From assembly GCA_014925825.1 (NCBI GenBank), contig JACGCK010000001.1, positions 310,001 to 374,000 on the forward strand: DNA of 64,000 nt, read 5' to 3'. Shown in pieces: positions 52,523 through 64,000 of the stretch. Within the stretch, counting starts at the first letter, position 1; every line of letters starts with the position of its first letter. Source of the DNA: Pholiota molesta (Eukaryota; Basidiomycota; Agaricomycetes; Agaricales; Strophariaceae). The notes beneath the pieces are model-generated. The model was not told the origin of the DNA. It did no database searches and saw nothing but the letters and a program-made list of their open reading frames with translations. The position numbers were made by a program, and so were the translations under genes.

Positions 52523-55500
52523 ATGAACTATATACGCGGCGCCGTCAACGCTATTAGCGCGCCATACCAGTACTACAAAGAGCTGCCACCAATCAACCCG
52601 TCCACCCTTACAGGCGCGATCGACGTCATCGTCATCCAACGGCCAACAGACAACGGTGGCACAGAACTCGTATGTTCGCCTTTTCATGTGCGATTCGGGA
52701 AATGGCAGGTGCTGCGCCCAGGAGAGAAGAAAGTCAACGTGTTCGTGAATGGAAATCCAATCCCTTTCAACATGAAGGTTGGACAGGCTGGTGAGGCCTT
52801 CTTCGTGTTCGAGACGGACGAGGACGTCCCCGCGGATCTCATCACTTCGCCTATTCTACAGCCGACTGTTCCGGGAAAGGAGGAAGTAGAAGAGGAGCCC
52901 GTGGACAGTGATCGTTTTGGCGCCAAGGAGATTGAAGACAAGGAACAGCAGGAAGAGGCCCTTGTATCCAAGCCAGAACGGACACGCGTTGAGCCCGACT
53001 TTCTCGATCTAGATGGAAATGCTAACGAGGAGGCACCTCCTACACCAAGACAACAATATAATGTTCCGCATGCTCTGCGGAAAAGTGGTTCGAAAGCGAC
53101 ACTTATGCAGGTCTCTCTGCCTTCCCCACCTCCTTCAAGGGATTCGTCGATCGAACGGGCACGAAAGCCCGAGACGAGCGAGCAAGATAAACGTGCAGAT
53201 GATGCTCTCAAAGCACTGGGGGCGCAAGTACATGTTCCGGAAGTAGATTACCACCACAGTGAGTATTCCTTGTGTCATCTGCATTGCAATAATATCTAAA
53301 GACGTCATAGATGTTGCTTTGGACATGGAGGGTTACAAGTCAGGCTATCATAACTGCGCAAAGGCAGACAAGTCTTCGAAGGAACATCTTACACTTCCTC
53401 CGAAGGAAATTTCCACTCCCGATGCATCGACCCCCCAAGAGCAGAGTTACCAAGACGCGCTTACTCAAGGATCTGTTCCGGAGGTAGAATATCATAATGG
53501 TGAGCACATATTTTTCCGAACCACCTCTAATTTTTGACGATGTTATAGATGACATGGAGGGATACACCCCGAGCAACCACGACCGCCAAAAGTCAGACCA
53601 GACCATACGGGAACAGTTTGCATTTCCTCGTGCTGAAAATTCGAACCAACGATCTTCACCGGTCCTTCCACATACCCAATCGGCGCGACATTCCACCCTC
53701 CCGTCGCCTTCTCCCGATTCATCCGAAGCCTCTCCTTCAACCTCGCCCTCACCCTCGCCAGTGCCTCCCCACCTCCATCCCTTCCGTGCCACCTCCGAGC
53801 CCCCACCAGACACCGAAACAGACATTGATCCGGGTCAAATACTCACCTTCCCTTCGACCCAAAAACCTGGGCATGTCCAACCACCCCATCTGCAAGTTCC
53901 TGTAGAGTACTCCTGGGAATGGGGTGCGTTCCCACAGCCATCACCAATGAAAACGTCATTTGGGAAGGGCGGCAGAATCGAGTCGCCAAAAGGTCTTTGG
54001 GCATCGGCAAACCTTGATAACTCTAGTGCAAACGGCGTCGATGGCCGTAAGAGCATACTTTCGGACAGGAAGAGCCGTTTGGCGGGAATGCGGCTGCCGT
54101 CTCATGTTGTTGTCGCCGATATTTTGAAGAGTGACGAAGAAGGGGAGTATCAATCCGAGCAACAGGCTATACTCAGCGCCAGTGGAAGTGGGTTGACAGG
54201 CCGCAGTCGATCCGTGCCGCCACATTTCCTTGGAAGCCCTGCACGGAAGGGAAAGCGAGGGAGTCGAGAGTATAAAGAGTACGAGGATGTCGGAGAGGAT
54301 GCCGATGCCGAGGAGGACGAACAGGAAGATGAGGAGAGGGGAAGAGGACGGTCGCGGAATGGTGGCGATGAGATAGAAGAGAAGCCCGAGCTCAGCCCAA
54401 AGGAAGTGGACAATGAAACATTTGGCGCTGGTGGGGTACTAAGCGCGAGTCGGGATGACCTAACGACATTTGTCCTGGGTATTGAAGGCAGGAAGGTAGC
54501 ATTCCAATTGAGTCTTATACCGACCGAAGGCGAAAATCAACTATGGAAGGACAAGTCAAAGGCACTATTGCGCGATGAAATGGAGATGGCGCGTCTTTTT
54601 GATAACTACTGTATTGATTGGAGTAGGTTCCTCGATGATGAGGCGCTTGTGCACCATCCACGCCTCGTCATCCGCTGGGCTAAGAATCAGTGAGTTTATT
54701 TCTGATTCCTTGAAATTCACAAATCTAACTAGTGTCCAGATACATTACTCGGAACGACGGCTCCCCTCTCATGGATGCCCTTGTCCGTTGGCGCTTTTCG
54801 GCACTCAAGAAACGTGCCTCGGGCGACGTTCTTCGCCCAGTCTCGCCTCCACCTGCAACGACGAGTTCGACGATCAACTCAATGCTCCGCAGAAGTTACA
54901 TGAGCGTTCCAAATCCGACATCACAGCGATGATCGCAGGAGAAAAGGGTGGTGTAGAGCCGAGAATTGGTGGTGATAAGGAAGGGCAAGTCTCCGCAAAG
55001 AAGCCCACATCGTCTTCTTGGGTTGCATGGTGGAGCAGGAGTAGGAGAACAGATAGTACGAGAGAGACAGCGCAGCAGCACTATTCAATATACGACTCCG
55101 TGCGTGTTCCTATATTCTACAATATCGCAGCGTAACTTACGCGCTAATTTCCTTCTACTTAGAAACCTAAAGACAGTTCGTCAGCCTCATTACCACTCCC
55201 GCCCGCCGATAAATTGTCTCTTGGCGAGAAGACGAAGAGTATATCAGCGACTGATGTGAAGACCGGCAGTGTACCAACGACGCCTGTGCAGAAACCTGCC
55301 GACGCTCTTACTCCATCCAAGCACAGGAAACAACCCCAACGCGCAGAACAGCTGCTCCTGCGATAGCTGTCTACCCTCTCAGAAAAGATTCGCCAAAACC
55401 TTGAGATTGACATCTGACCAACTTGTGAGTGTATATGTCTACCTATTCTAGTCCTGGTGTTGAGTATGTTCTATAGAAATTACTCAACTTGAAGCCTGGT

Positions 55501-56967
55501 CCTAATTCGATCACATTTTCATTGTCTGCTTCTGGTGCTGTCGCAGCTACAGCTCGCATCTTTGTTTGGGATTCTACAGACCTAGTCGTGATTTCCGACA
55601 TTGATGGTACGATCACCAAGTACGCGTTTCTTTCTCCCCATATGGCCCATCATATTTGCTTATTATCTATCAACCCCGAAGGTCTGATGGTCTGGGACAC
55701 GTATTTGCGATGATTGGACGCGATTGGACACATCTCGGTGTTGCCAAGTTGTATACAGACATTGTGAAGAACGGGTACAAGATCATGTATCTAACCTCGC
55801 GAGCAATTGGCCAAGCAGACGCTACCCGCGATTACCTTAAGGGTATTAAGCAGAACAACTACCAGCTCCCTGAAGGTCCTGTCATCATGAGCCCGACCGT
55901 TTGATGGCTTCTCTCCATCGGTCAGTGCGCCCTAAACATGGAATAATTTTCTCCTTCTGAATCGCATCTCATGTTTAATACAGCGAGGTCATCATGCGGA
56001 AACCGGAAGTCTTCAAGATGGCCTGTTTGCGCGATATCCAGAGATTATTTGGTGAATCTGCTAGAAATCCGTTTTATGCCGGCTTTGGAAACAGGATCAC
56101 CGATGCGCTTTCGTATCGGAGCGTCAACGTTCCTAGCGCTCGGATATTCACCATTGATAGTAGTGGCGAAGTCAAGATGGAACTGTTGGAACTTGCTGGC
56201 TACAAGTCTTCGTAAGTCATTTAAATGTCTTTCTCACTTGACCATCAACGCCACCTATAATAGATATATCCACATGACGGACCTAGTCGACCAGATGTTC
56301 CCTCCCATTCATCGAAAGTGGACGCCAGAGTTTACTGACTTCAACTACTGGAAGGCACCTATGCAAGACTTCCCTTTGCCTGATTTCTCACCGCCATCGC
56401 CCGCACTTAGTGCGCGCTCCGACACCTCGAACCAGAGTGCCTAGCACGCTTAAGGAATTCAGTCTAGGTGGAAACGCCAGTGCGACTGCGCGCCAGGCAG
56501 CTAGCAGGCTGTCCACGATATCTCCCCTGGGACGCACATAACGCATCGGATGGATCGCCTTACCGCAATTCGCATTTACGCCAGATGTCGTCTTTCGAGA
56601 GGCTCAGCTCTACACTTGGTTTTATGTCAATGTCATCGATGAGAACGCGGACCGACGCAGTACAAGCCCGTCGTCGTCACATCTAGAATCAGACGACGAG
56701 GATGAAGACGCTGAAATGGGTATGGATGGACGCAAGAGGATACGGAGACGAAGTATGACAAGTATGCCCGGGACGCTTGATGAGATGCATTTCGAGCTCG
56801 ATGATGACGAAGATGACGAGCGTCAATTCGTTCACCACGATGAAGCGGAGGAGGACGAAGGGTACGAGGGAGAAGCAGGCGATGACCAACTTGAGCACGA
56901 TGCTGATGAAGGATTTGATGAAGATATCCTGGCGGCAGGCGAAATGGCGAATGTACCATTCCTTTGA
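52523..56967 (+). CDS. PAH1: Lipin / phosphatidate phosphatase (Pah1, Smp2, Ned1)
   Basis: N-LIP domain from the start: MNYIRGAVNAISAPYQYYKE (amphipathic helix), CSPFHVRFGKWQVLRP, FNMKVGQAGEAFFVFET. A long disordered middle follows. The C-LIP HAD-type catalytic domain carries the DxDxT motif DIDGT at 55597-55611, then GHVFAMIGRDWTHLGVAKLY, MYLTSRAIGQADATRDYL and FYAGFGNRITDALSYR. A Ser-rich linker and a highly acidic C-terminus (DEGFDEDI) end the protein. Pah1 dephosphorylates phosphatidate to diacylglycerol at ER or nuclear membranes; in yeast the acidic tail is recognised by Nem1-Spo7. One small exon is duplicated (see findings). One base is missing at the C run 55892-55894, and two frame switches occur in the tail region (about 56420-56690). 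Confidence 0.92.
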
Positions 56968-57145
56968 GAACATTCCATTTTGCAACCTGAGGACCACCTT
57001 AATAAGAATCTAATTCGTAGAACTTTGCTTTCGTATTTAAAAATTGTACATCATATAGATTTCTCGAGGAACGGATTGTAACCAAGAAGATCGCTTATAC
57101 CTGATTATACATAGTTTAAACTGGTCTTTCCTAAACAGCAGGAGT

Positions 57146-58782
57146 TTAAGCTGTGACCTTGATGACAACTTTGCCGACATGCTTTTGGGATTCAAGGTAG
57201 GCGTATGCATCAATGGCTTGTTCGAAGGGAAACACTTTGTAACCACAGGCTTGGTTGTTTCAGGGTTTGCCTCGATCAAGCGGTTCATGTCCTTAAACCT
57301 GAAAAATAAGTATCATAAGCACGCTTGCCACATAGAAAAAATTGAAGATATCTCAAACATACTGGGCAACGGAGCCAATATGTATTCCGCGTAAAGACAC
57401 TGCTGAGAGGATAAGAGGCAACACAACGTTAGGATCTCCCTCTTCCTGTTGATATCCATTCATCGTCAGCTCTTTGGTCATTGGAATCTAATGAGTGTCC
57501 CTGGCTTACCGTGGCAACGTGTCCAATAATGTGAACCTGTCCGCATCCAATCCGAGCAGATTTCACGGATTTTGAAAGTGTTCCACCGCCGACCTATATC
57601 ATAATCAGATGAATTGCAAGGACGATTACAAACAGAGATATACCTCAATGACGTGGTGTACGCCCTCTCCATTGGTCTTCAGGGACGTTACTGGCGATTA
57701 GATCATGGGCGCTAAACTATGACGGCATGATGGACCCACAATCTTAAGGACCTCCTCGTCCCAATTTGGTGTTGTTTTGTAGTTGATAAGATGTTTGGCG
57801 CCGAGTTTGGAGGCAATCTTGAGCTTTTCGTCGAGGACGATGTCGCGATTACCGTGCTCCAGACGCAACGGCAAACTGCAGACCAAGCTGGAAATTCTTG
57901 TGAGAAATTCTTGTAGCAAAGGCAAAAATAATACTCCTTACGTAGAGACACCTCCCGTTCCCAGAACAAGAACGTAGTCTCCTGCCTTGATGGGAACTGG
58001 TCCGTTGAGGGCATTATAAGCTGTGAGTGCAGCGCATCTAAATATTGAATTACAGTGACGCCCTACATGGTTTTTCAAGTTGAATATCACCTACGGGAGA
58101 GTCGAAGCCTCCTCGTAAGACAAATGCTTCGGAATGGCGACGATTGACTAAAAGTCGGTGTGAATATCGTATAATAGCAAATGGGCAGGAAATGAAGCCT
58201 ACAGTAGCAGGGAAGGTTCGATACTCTGTCAGCACCCCTTGAGCCTGTCCACCTAGTGAGGTGGCTTGTATTTCACGATTGGTGGCGCCATGTACGTGGC
58301 CCGGCGCAAAATTGGCAGAGACTCTATCACCCACTTTCCAGCCTTGGACATCTTCTCCAATAGCAATAATTTCTCCTGCGCTATCTGATAAGGGCACAAG
58401 ATCTGCCGGTCGACTTAATCAAAGGGGTTGAATTAAAAGAAATTCAGACTTGAAAGTTGAGAAAGAAATAGATAACTCACGCAATCGGATATTTGCCGCC
58501 AGCAATCATCAAATCTCGGTACTGGTTTCGTAAATGTTCTGTTAGCGCAACCGCTGGATCCACTATTTCGCGCTAAAAGAAATATACCTGGAGAGAGACT
58601 GCGTGAATTTTGACCAACACATCGTTGGCTTTGACTTTGGGAACAGGAGCTTCTTTGACGACAAGGTTTTTATAAGACACGTCGGTCTGCGGGTTCCCAG
58701 TACAATTAGATCAGGTGAAACCATCAATGCGGTCACGAACCTGAGAGTAGCAGTATTGACGCGTGGTCGTAGGGATAGTCAT
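57146..58782 (-). CDS. Zinc-independent MDR oxidoreductase (alcohol dehydrogenase-like)
   Basis: The start is the ATG at 58782 (MTIPTTTRQYCYSQ). GroES-like part: NDVLVKIHAVSLQYRDLMI, DSAGEIIAIGEDVQGWKVGD, RVSANFAPGHV. Rossmann part: EEASTLPCAALTAYNAL, VLVLGTGGVST, KLKIASKLGAKHLINYKTTP. C-terminus: VFPFEQAIDAYAYLESQK then GKVVIKVTA. No catalytic-zinc cysteine is visible where Cys is expected after HAVSL, so a quinone-oxidoreductase-type NAD(P)H enzyme is more likely than a true alcohol dehydrogenase. It resembles the fission-yeast C1773.06c-like group. About seven short introns. Frame shifts at about 57800-57860 and 57225 are one base each. Confidence 0.8.
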
Positions 58783-59347
58783 GGCAAATTGGCTGTGGAT
58801 TGGGTATGATATCTATGAAAGACGATGGCAAGGGAATGCGGGTATATATACCCCATAATGCCCCTAAAGCATGATGTCAGTCAGCAGGTAAATACTTGCA
58901 TCATTTGCTTATACAGCGTTATAAAGATGATGAGAAAGCACTTCCAGATGGGAGGATAGTCTTATAGAAGCGATTCCAGAATCCAGACTCCATACTTTGG
59001 TGCCCACCTTCGAACTGGAATAGAATCACGACATTGATATCACATGCGTGTGTAATTGAAGTAAAGTCGCCTATGAAGCCTTGAGTAAATTGGGACATGG
59101 ATGGGATTGATTAGCTAGCGATAGCGATGTGGATGACAGAAGGCAGACCTTGGGCAGACCAGAGGCCGACCTGCGTTCGGATTCCAGCGGTCGTCGCCAA
59201 GGTCGCCGCGTACTTTACTGGCTGCCGTGCGAAATCTTCGTGTACTTATACTCGGAGGAAGTGAACTTGTCCCCCAAACACCAACTTGACTACAAATCGA
59301 TGCATCCACAGGACCAGTTCTTCCTCCTTTTCTGCAGGAAAGGTTTG
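58783..59347. other. Intergenic region
   Basis: About 560 bases left of the next plus-strand coding block. A possible first exon of that gene could lie at about 59130-59230, but no family match supports it. Otherwise I see nothing. Confidence 0.3.
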
Positions 59348-59849
59348 AGCGGCACTCGCAGAGCCGCCTTCACCTGACTCCCACTTCGACCTCTATGGTC
59401 CCCTCAATGGAATGATATACGACATCTTCCGCAGTGCCGGCCCAAATTTCATGACCACACCGCCACACAAGCGATCTGGCGATGAGGACCCCATTGAATT
59501 GGAAGGCGGCGGCCGGTTTACTACAGCGTGCTTCATAGTCCATAAGATCCCAGAACGCGGTCCTGACATAGCCGTTGCTTCTGTTCACATCCAAAGGGGC
59601 GACGAAAGTGTACCCGCAGCGAGAGCGCGGCTCGCCAGATATCTGACGCGAACTGCCAGCGAGCCTCGTGTTGCCAATTTACAAGGCGTCCTCATCTTGG
59701 GAAACGACGTCGAGGTGTATTCGTTGACTGATGGATCCCCCGATGCCAAAATATCCGACAATGTCCTCGCATTCAGCAACCCAGCAGGACCAGAATTCAG
59801 GGCGTTGCTATACAAGATCGCAGTTGACGTTGATAACTCAGACGATTGA
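59348..59849 (+). CDS. Hypothetical protein (5' end uncertain)
   Basis: An open block of about 165 residues ends in DVDNSDD at 59849. Visible sequence includes DSHFDLYGPLNGMIYDIF, MTTPPHKRSGDEDPIEL, FTTACFIVHKIPERGPDIAV, AARARLARYLTRTAS and LQGVLILGNDVEVYSL. No recognised domain, no transmembrane segment. It looks compact and conserved in composition, not a shadow frame: the other five frames are closed or poor here. A first exon further left is likely. Confidence 0.45.
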
Positions 59850-60116
59850 AGGGATCATTTGAGCCTAAACAATTGGAATCGATTGCCTATAAACTTGAAT
59901 AGACTGTCATGTATTTTGTAGAACTCAACTTGTACTTGGAATCTTCTGTTGCACTATCTGATTGCCTGCCAGCCCGCTTCCTCGAGAGAGGCCATGATAA
60001 GACTGATCATGACAATGTCGACACCGGAACCTATTGAGATTAGATTTTAGTAGCAGCTAAGTATGTACAACGTTGAGCGCGATGCGATAAGCACCACTTG
60101 ATCTTGAACAACATCC

Positions 60117-61451
60117 ATGAAATATGTTTGGCTCGATGTCGATCCAGTGGGTATTCCTTCTCTTACTTCCCAACTCGTATTCCAATGACTCTACGTGTCC
60201 AAGGGGCATGACGATGCTACCGCAATCATGCTGGCGGTCAATCTACCAAACATCCACCTCCTAGGCATATCCACGGTAAGGCGCGTCCAGATTCGAAGCA
60301 CGCCATTTGCGTAGTGAACAAAGGCATACAGACACACGGAAATGCAAGCAGCGAATGGACAGCGATCAATGCTGCGCGATGCCTCCTAGCCTTTGGCGGC
60401 GCACCTCACGTACGCGTCTATCCAGGCGCGGACGAGCCCCTGCTGCTGCCCGCTAAACACGATCCCGAAATCCACGGCGTTGACGGGCTTGGCGGCGTCG
60501 AAGGGCTCCCGGCCAGCGACGATCCTAGAGTGTTGGCGCTGTTTGCGACGCATGAGGACGGCTCGCGCGTCCGTGCACTGGAGGGCATGGCCAGAGTGAT
60601 CAGGGAGACATGGAACAAAGGCGAGGGCCACCAAGTCGTGGTCATCTCTACTGGGCCGATGACGAATATTGCGCATTTCGTCAGCGTGTATGCTGATCTG
60701 CTCCTTGCGGTGGAAGAATTTGTCTTCATGGGTGGAGGCGTTGGGTTGGGAAATCGTTCCGCTGTGGCGGAATTCAATATTCTATGCGATCGTAAGTAAT
60801 TTCCTTATATTTCTTCGGAATCTAATCATATCCTAACACTCATTCTCCCAAAATTGTTGGTTGAATCTACAGCGCACGCCACGCAGATAGTCCTCAATGC
60901 ACCTGTAAAGAAGACCATGATGCCAATTAATGTCACCCACACCGCAATCGTCACCAAGGACATCCACTCCGAACTTTTAGCTCCTGGAAGCGCATTCAGT
61001 CCAGGTGACATGCTTCCAAGCCCAACGACCAACCTGCGGCATACGCTTTCCACATTGATATTTTTTTCGCCGAATCGTATAAATCCACCTTCGGATTCAA
61101 CGACGGACCGCCACTTCACGACGCTCTGACTATCGCCTGGGTCGCCCATCCGGAGCTCTTTGAGAGCACGCGGCACAGAGTGGACGTCGAGCTTACCGGA
61201 ACGCATACTATGGGCGAAACGGTCGTTGATGTCTGGAGGTATCGGCCTTGCGACGATACGTGGGGTCGCAATGGCCGCAATTGTATTGTGGTGGACTCCA
61301 TGAATGTGAGTGTCTGTCAGCCCTCCACGAACATAACATGGCATTTATTGTGTGGTGCTCTTAGGTGAAAGGATTTTTTGATGTCTTTTTGAGGGCCGTA
61401 GCACAATGCGATAAGATAACGCCGCTCAATGATCAGCTATCCAAACCATAA
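60117..61451 (+). CDS. URH1: Inosine-uridine-type nucleoside hydrolase
   Basis: The start is the ATG at 60117 (MKYVWLDVDP), and an intron precisely splits the DVDPGHDDA calcium-site signature. Further family motifs: LLGISTTHGN (again across an intron), HGVDGLGG, VISTGPMTNIAHF, FVFMGGGVGLGN, AEFNILCDPHATQIVL. C-terminal: NDGPPLHDALTIAWV and GFFDVFLRAVAQC. The enzyme hydrolyses the N-glycosidic bond of uridine and purine nucleosides for salvage in the cytosol. The frame shift at the T run near 61067 is one T short. The stop at 61449-61451 overlaps the 3' end of the minus-strand gene at 61437. Confidence 0.88.
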
Positions 61452-61857
61452 GCCATTTAAAGATGTTTTTCTCGCGAAGACTTCGATAGGTGCTCTAAAA
61501 TCCTCGACATCCCGCGTTTCCAGTAGATATTCCTGCATGCTCTCGACTGTCGAATTCCAGCAAACGTTGACATCTAAGGCCAGATTATTTAAAATTTGCA
61601 AGCTCTCCAGAATGACATCCGAGGCCGAGAGACGAAGTATTGTCGAAGTTTAGGCCAAGACATGATTTTAGAGCTGCGGACAGTTGGAAATGCTTGAAAA
61701 CGTTGAAGTTGAATCCAGCCTCAAGGTAGTTGCGATTCAAATACATACGGAACGGCGTTTGAGTCGCGATAGACAACAGAGACCTTGTACGGAAGGTGAG
61801 GGCAACCAAACGCTTGAACATGGGGGTTGGGGTTGGAGTTGAAACAAATGGCGGCAA
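61437..61857 (-). CDS. Small hypothetical protein
   Basis: It starts at 61857 or at the internal MFKRLVALTFRTR, a basic N-terminus. One open stretch (YLNRNYLEAGFNFNVFKHF; AALKSCLGLNFDN) and, one frame away, a second clean stretch (SASDVILESLQILNNLALD; MQEYLLETRDVEDFRAPIEV) ending in NGLWFG at 61437. One missing base near 61635 joins them into about 138 residues. No domain recognised. It overlaps the nucleoside-hydrolase 3' end tail to tail by about 15 bases. The next gene starts divergently at 62139. Confidence 0.45.
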
Positions 61858-62138
61858 TAATTATGACATCACTCCGAAGTTGCAACGCCGTCACGTGACT
61901 GTCGCGTCGCTTCTAGATCCCCTTATATTAATTGAACCAGAACCAAATAAAGGGCAAATAGACATTCTCTGCGGTCTCCTCTTCGCAACGTCGTCTCAGT
62001 TCCTTCTTTCGTTCTCGACCAGCGGACAGCGGCCGTCGCCGTCCTTAACGTTCACGAAGGCCTTACGCCCCTCACGCAACCTACGCCATCACGCTCTCTC
62101 AAGAATCAACGATTTGGCCAAGAACAGACATCACCACC
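61858..62138. promoter_or_regulatory. Divergent promoter region with palindromic E-box
   Basis: The perfect palindrome TCACGTGA lies at 61890-61897 between two divergent genes, with a C/T-rich stretch before the right-hand start codon. The site is a candidate bHLH-type element. Confidence 0.5.
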
Positions 62139-64000
62139 ATGATCCCACTCATCCCTGCCCTCGTGCTCGCTTTCATCTCTTTTATAGCCTCAGCTTTTGT
62201 TATACTTCGCATTGTTATCCCAATTCTGCCCCCGCACCCTCTCAGCAAGCGGGTTTCACCTGTGAGTTCTTTTCTTGGCGCGAAATATGACTGGCTCAAA
62301 TTTCCCATTGTAGGCCGAATTTGGACTACCCACCTTCCGATCTCTCTCTCCGGCAGACAAGAGCCATCTATGGCTTGCAAGCCTTGACCTCGTCGCCCTA
62401 GTTCTCTTCATATGGCAGACTATCAACGAGTCGACTGCTGGACCCTCAGGAGTCGCTCTTGCAACGGACCCAGGCTCAGCCATCCGGCTGTGGATCATAG
62501 TGACGATTAGACAGACATGTCTTCTCTTCGTGGCAGCTATTACTCTGCTCCACATTCGAATGGCGAATTCAGTCTCCTTCGGCGCCAAACACTGGATGCT
62601 TTGGGGACCAACGGCTTTACTCGTTATTACGTCCACCGCTGTTGCCGGTATTCTCTCAGGATCAGGAGTCAACACACTGTTCTTCGGTATGACAGCATAT
62701 ACAGCCACCATTGCCGCTCTCAGCAGCATTGCATTTGGGTACCTTGTCAAGACACTTTTTTCTATCAAGAAAAACTTGCCATTATTAATGACTCCAATGA
62801 TCATGATGCATGGCCGCAACTGGGAGAGGAGAAGCCGAGGCCTTCGTTCGCAACTGAAGACATTGATGCAATTCGCGATGGTGCATCATGGATTACTTCC
62901 AATCCTGGTTCTCGGAGGAATTCTGCCTCAGCGTGGTCGTTCTCCACTCACCACACCATGACAACTTCTCAGCACCATGGCCGGCCACAGACAGCGACCC
63001 ACCCCTCTGTACCCGGAAAGTCGTCCTTCTGGTTCAGCTCGACTACTGCGAATGATATTCAGGTTCCTCCAGTTCCACCACTTCCGTCTCCATATGGCCC
63101 ATTATCGCCGGTTATGGCGGATCCAGATCCTTTCCGAAAGGATCCCCCGACTCCAAAGCATCAGAAAACGCGCATGGGCTCTCAAAGCTCGTGGTTGACC
63201 TCCTCAAATGGCTCTCACACCACTGTGACTTCTTGGTCTTATCCGACAACCAACCACAGTCAGTACGAAGGCACCATACATGAAGAGATCATTCGCAATC
63301 CTAGTCCACAGGATTACCAGACCGCAAGTCGACCAATGACACCCGGAAGTCGACCAACGACACCCGCTATGGCCGATGCGCAAGTTCTTGGTGGATATGG
63401 ATATGCTGAAAAGGGATTAACAACTTTTACTTCTCCGCCTGGAACAACGATTGAAATTTCTATGGTTCCCGCTATTGGATGGTCAGTTATGATTTGGCTT
63501 CCTATCGTAAGTGATCTTCTTTTCTGTGCTCATAATTTATGTTAACAAAAAAAAATCATCTCACACAGGCTTTTGCTTTACCTTACTTTATTACTCTTGC
63601 CCAGAACACAACACCATCAACCATCCTCCAAATTCTTTTCATCCTCTCAGTAACACTGTCGTCGCCTCTTCTGGCGCTCAACCTTATCTGTGGATCGCCC
63701 CTTCCAATCCTGTTGGACTCTTCGAAAATAGCCTCGACAACCGCGGAGGCCTGCCCGTTGACCCCAACCGCCCGATGATTCACGGCAGCTTCCCACCGCA
63801 CAAGTTCTCCCATGAGTACAAGCGCAGTACCAGCTGCAGCGTCACTGTCGTCGAAGGGCGTCGCAGCGGCGATGTTTGGCTTAGTAAAGGCAACGCAGTG
63901 GATAATAAAGGAAAACTCGGCCGCGCGGTCGGCATGCTTTCGACGACGCCCAAGCTCTCTGTCTTGCCCCCTGAGGAGAACGACGACGTCATTGAGAGCG
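62139..64000 (+). CDS. Seven-transmembrane protein with long loop (partial, runs off window)
   Basis: The start is the ATG at 62139 (MIPLIPALVLAFISFIAS). Five hydrophobic segments lie in the first 220 residues: IPALVLAFISFIASAFVIL; HLWLASLDLVALVLFIW; LWIIVTIRQTCLLFVAAITL; WMLWGPTALLVITSTAVAG; FFGMTAYTATIAALSSIAFG. A loop of about 220 residues rich in Ser, Pro and Thr follows (PPVPPLPSPYGPL; SRPMTPGSRPTTP). Two more hydrophobic segments (GWSVMIWLPIAFALPYFITL; ILQILFILSVTLSSPLLAL) and a cytosolic-type tail complete it to the window edge. The 5+2 arrangement with a long loop before segment six is the layout of a G-protein-coupled receptor. It matches no family I can name. A frame switch near 62778 is one base. 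Confidence 0.6.

Overview
The window is nuclear DNA of a filamentous basidiomycete, most likely a mushroom-forming agaricomycete. Genes are densely packed on both strands and cut by many short (about 45-65 nt) GT-AG introns. Families expanded in Agaricomycetes are present (BTB/POZ and MYND-finger proteins), and the housekeeping proteins read like those of basidiomycetes. I see no transposon, CRISPR array, rRNA or prokaryotic operon.

Layout, left to right: the 3' part of a BTB-type gene and a second full paralogue (2-1984, +); a MYND-finger gene (2222-3696, -); a LARP7/Pof8-like La-related protein (4223-6178, +); a large unrecognised gene (6276-9364, -); a diaphanous-type formin with FH1, FH2 and DAD (10385-16633, +); a gamma-tubulin complex component (16896-20900, +); tRNA-Phe(GAA) (21087-21159, -); a CSN12/PCID2 PCI-domain protein (21384-23127, -); a NADAR-domain protein with a possible N-myristoylation signal (23539-25312, +); a secreted multi-LysM protein (25750-29802, -) divergent from a very large subgroup-C-like GH18 chitinase (31230 to about 39658, +). 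Then come MCM6 (39601-42872, -), a tyrosine-phosphatase-like protein (43028-44134, +), VAC14 (44461-48193, -), RRN3 (48603-51790, -), complex I subunit NDUFB9 (51912-52444, +), lipin/Pah1 phosphatidate phosphatase (52523-56967, +), an MDR oxidoreductase (57146-58782, -), a hypothetical gene (about 59348-59849, +), a nucleoside hydrolase (60117-61451, +), a small hypothetical gene (61437-61857, -) and a seven-transmembrane protein running off the right edge (62139-64000, +).

Most of the window is ordinary core biology: cytokinesis and microtubule nucleation (formin, GCP), DNA replication (MCM6), Pol I initiation (RRN3), RNA-protein biogenesis (LARP7-like), mRNA export (CSN12-like), PI(3,5)P2 signalling (VAC14), lipid synthesis (PAH1) and respiration (NDUFB9). 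The accessory highlight is the divergent LysM/chitinase pair at 25.7-39.7 kb, in which a chitin-binding secreted protein and a killer-toxin-like chitinase share one intergenic region.

A technical feature shapes the whole window: conserved, largely essential genes are repeatedly knocked out of frame by single missing bases in short homopolymers. This fits residual sequencing or assembly error better than pseudogenes, so the coding spans below are gene extents (start codon to stop codon, introns included) and not uninterrupted reading frames.
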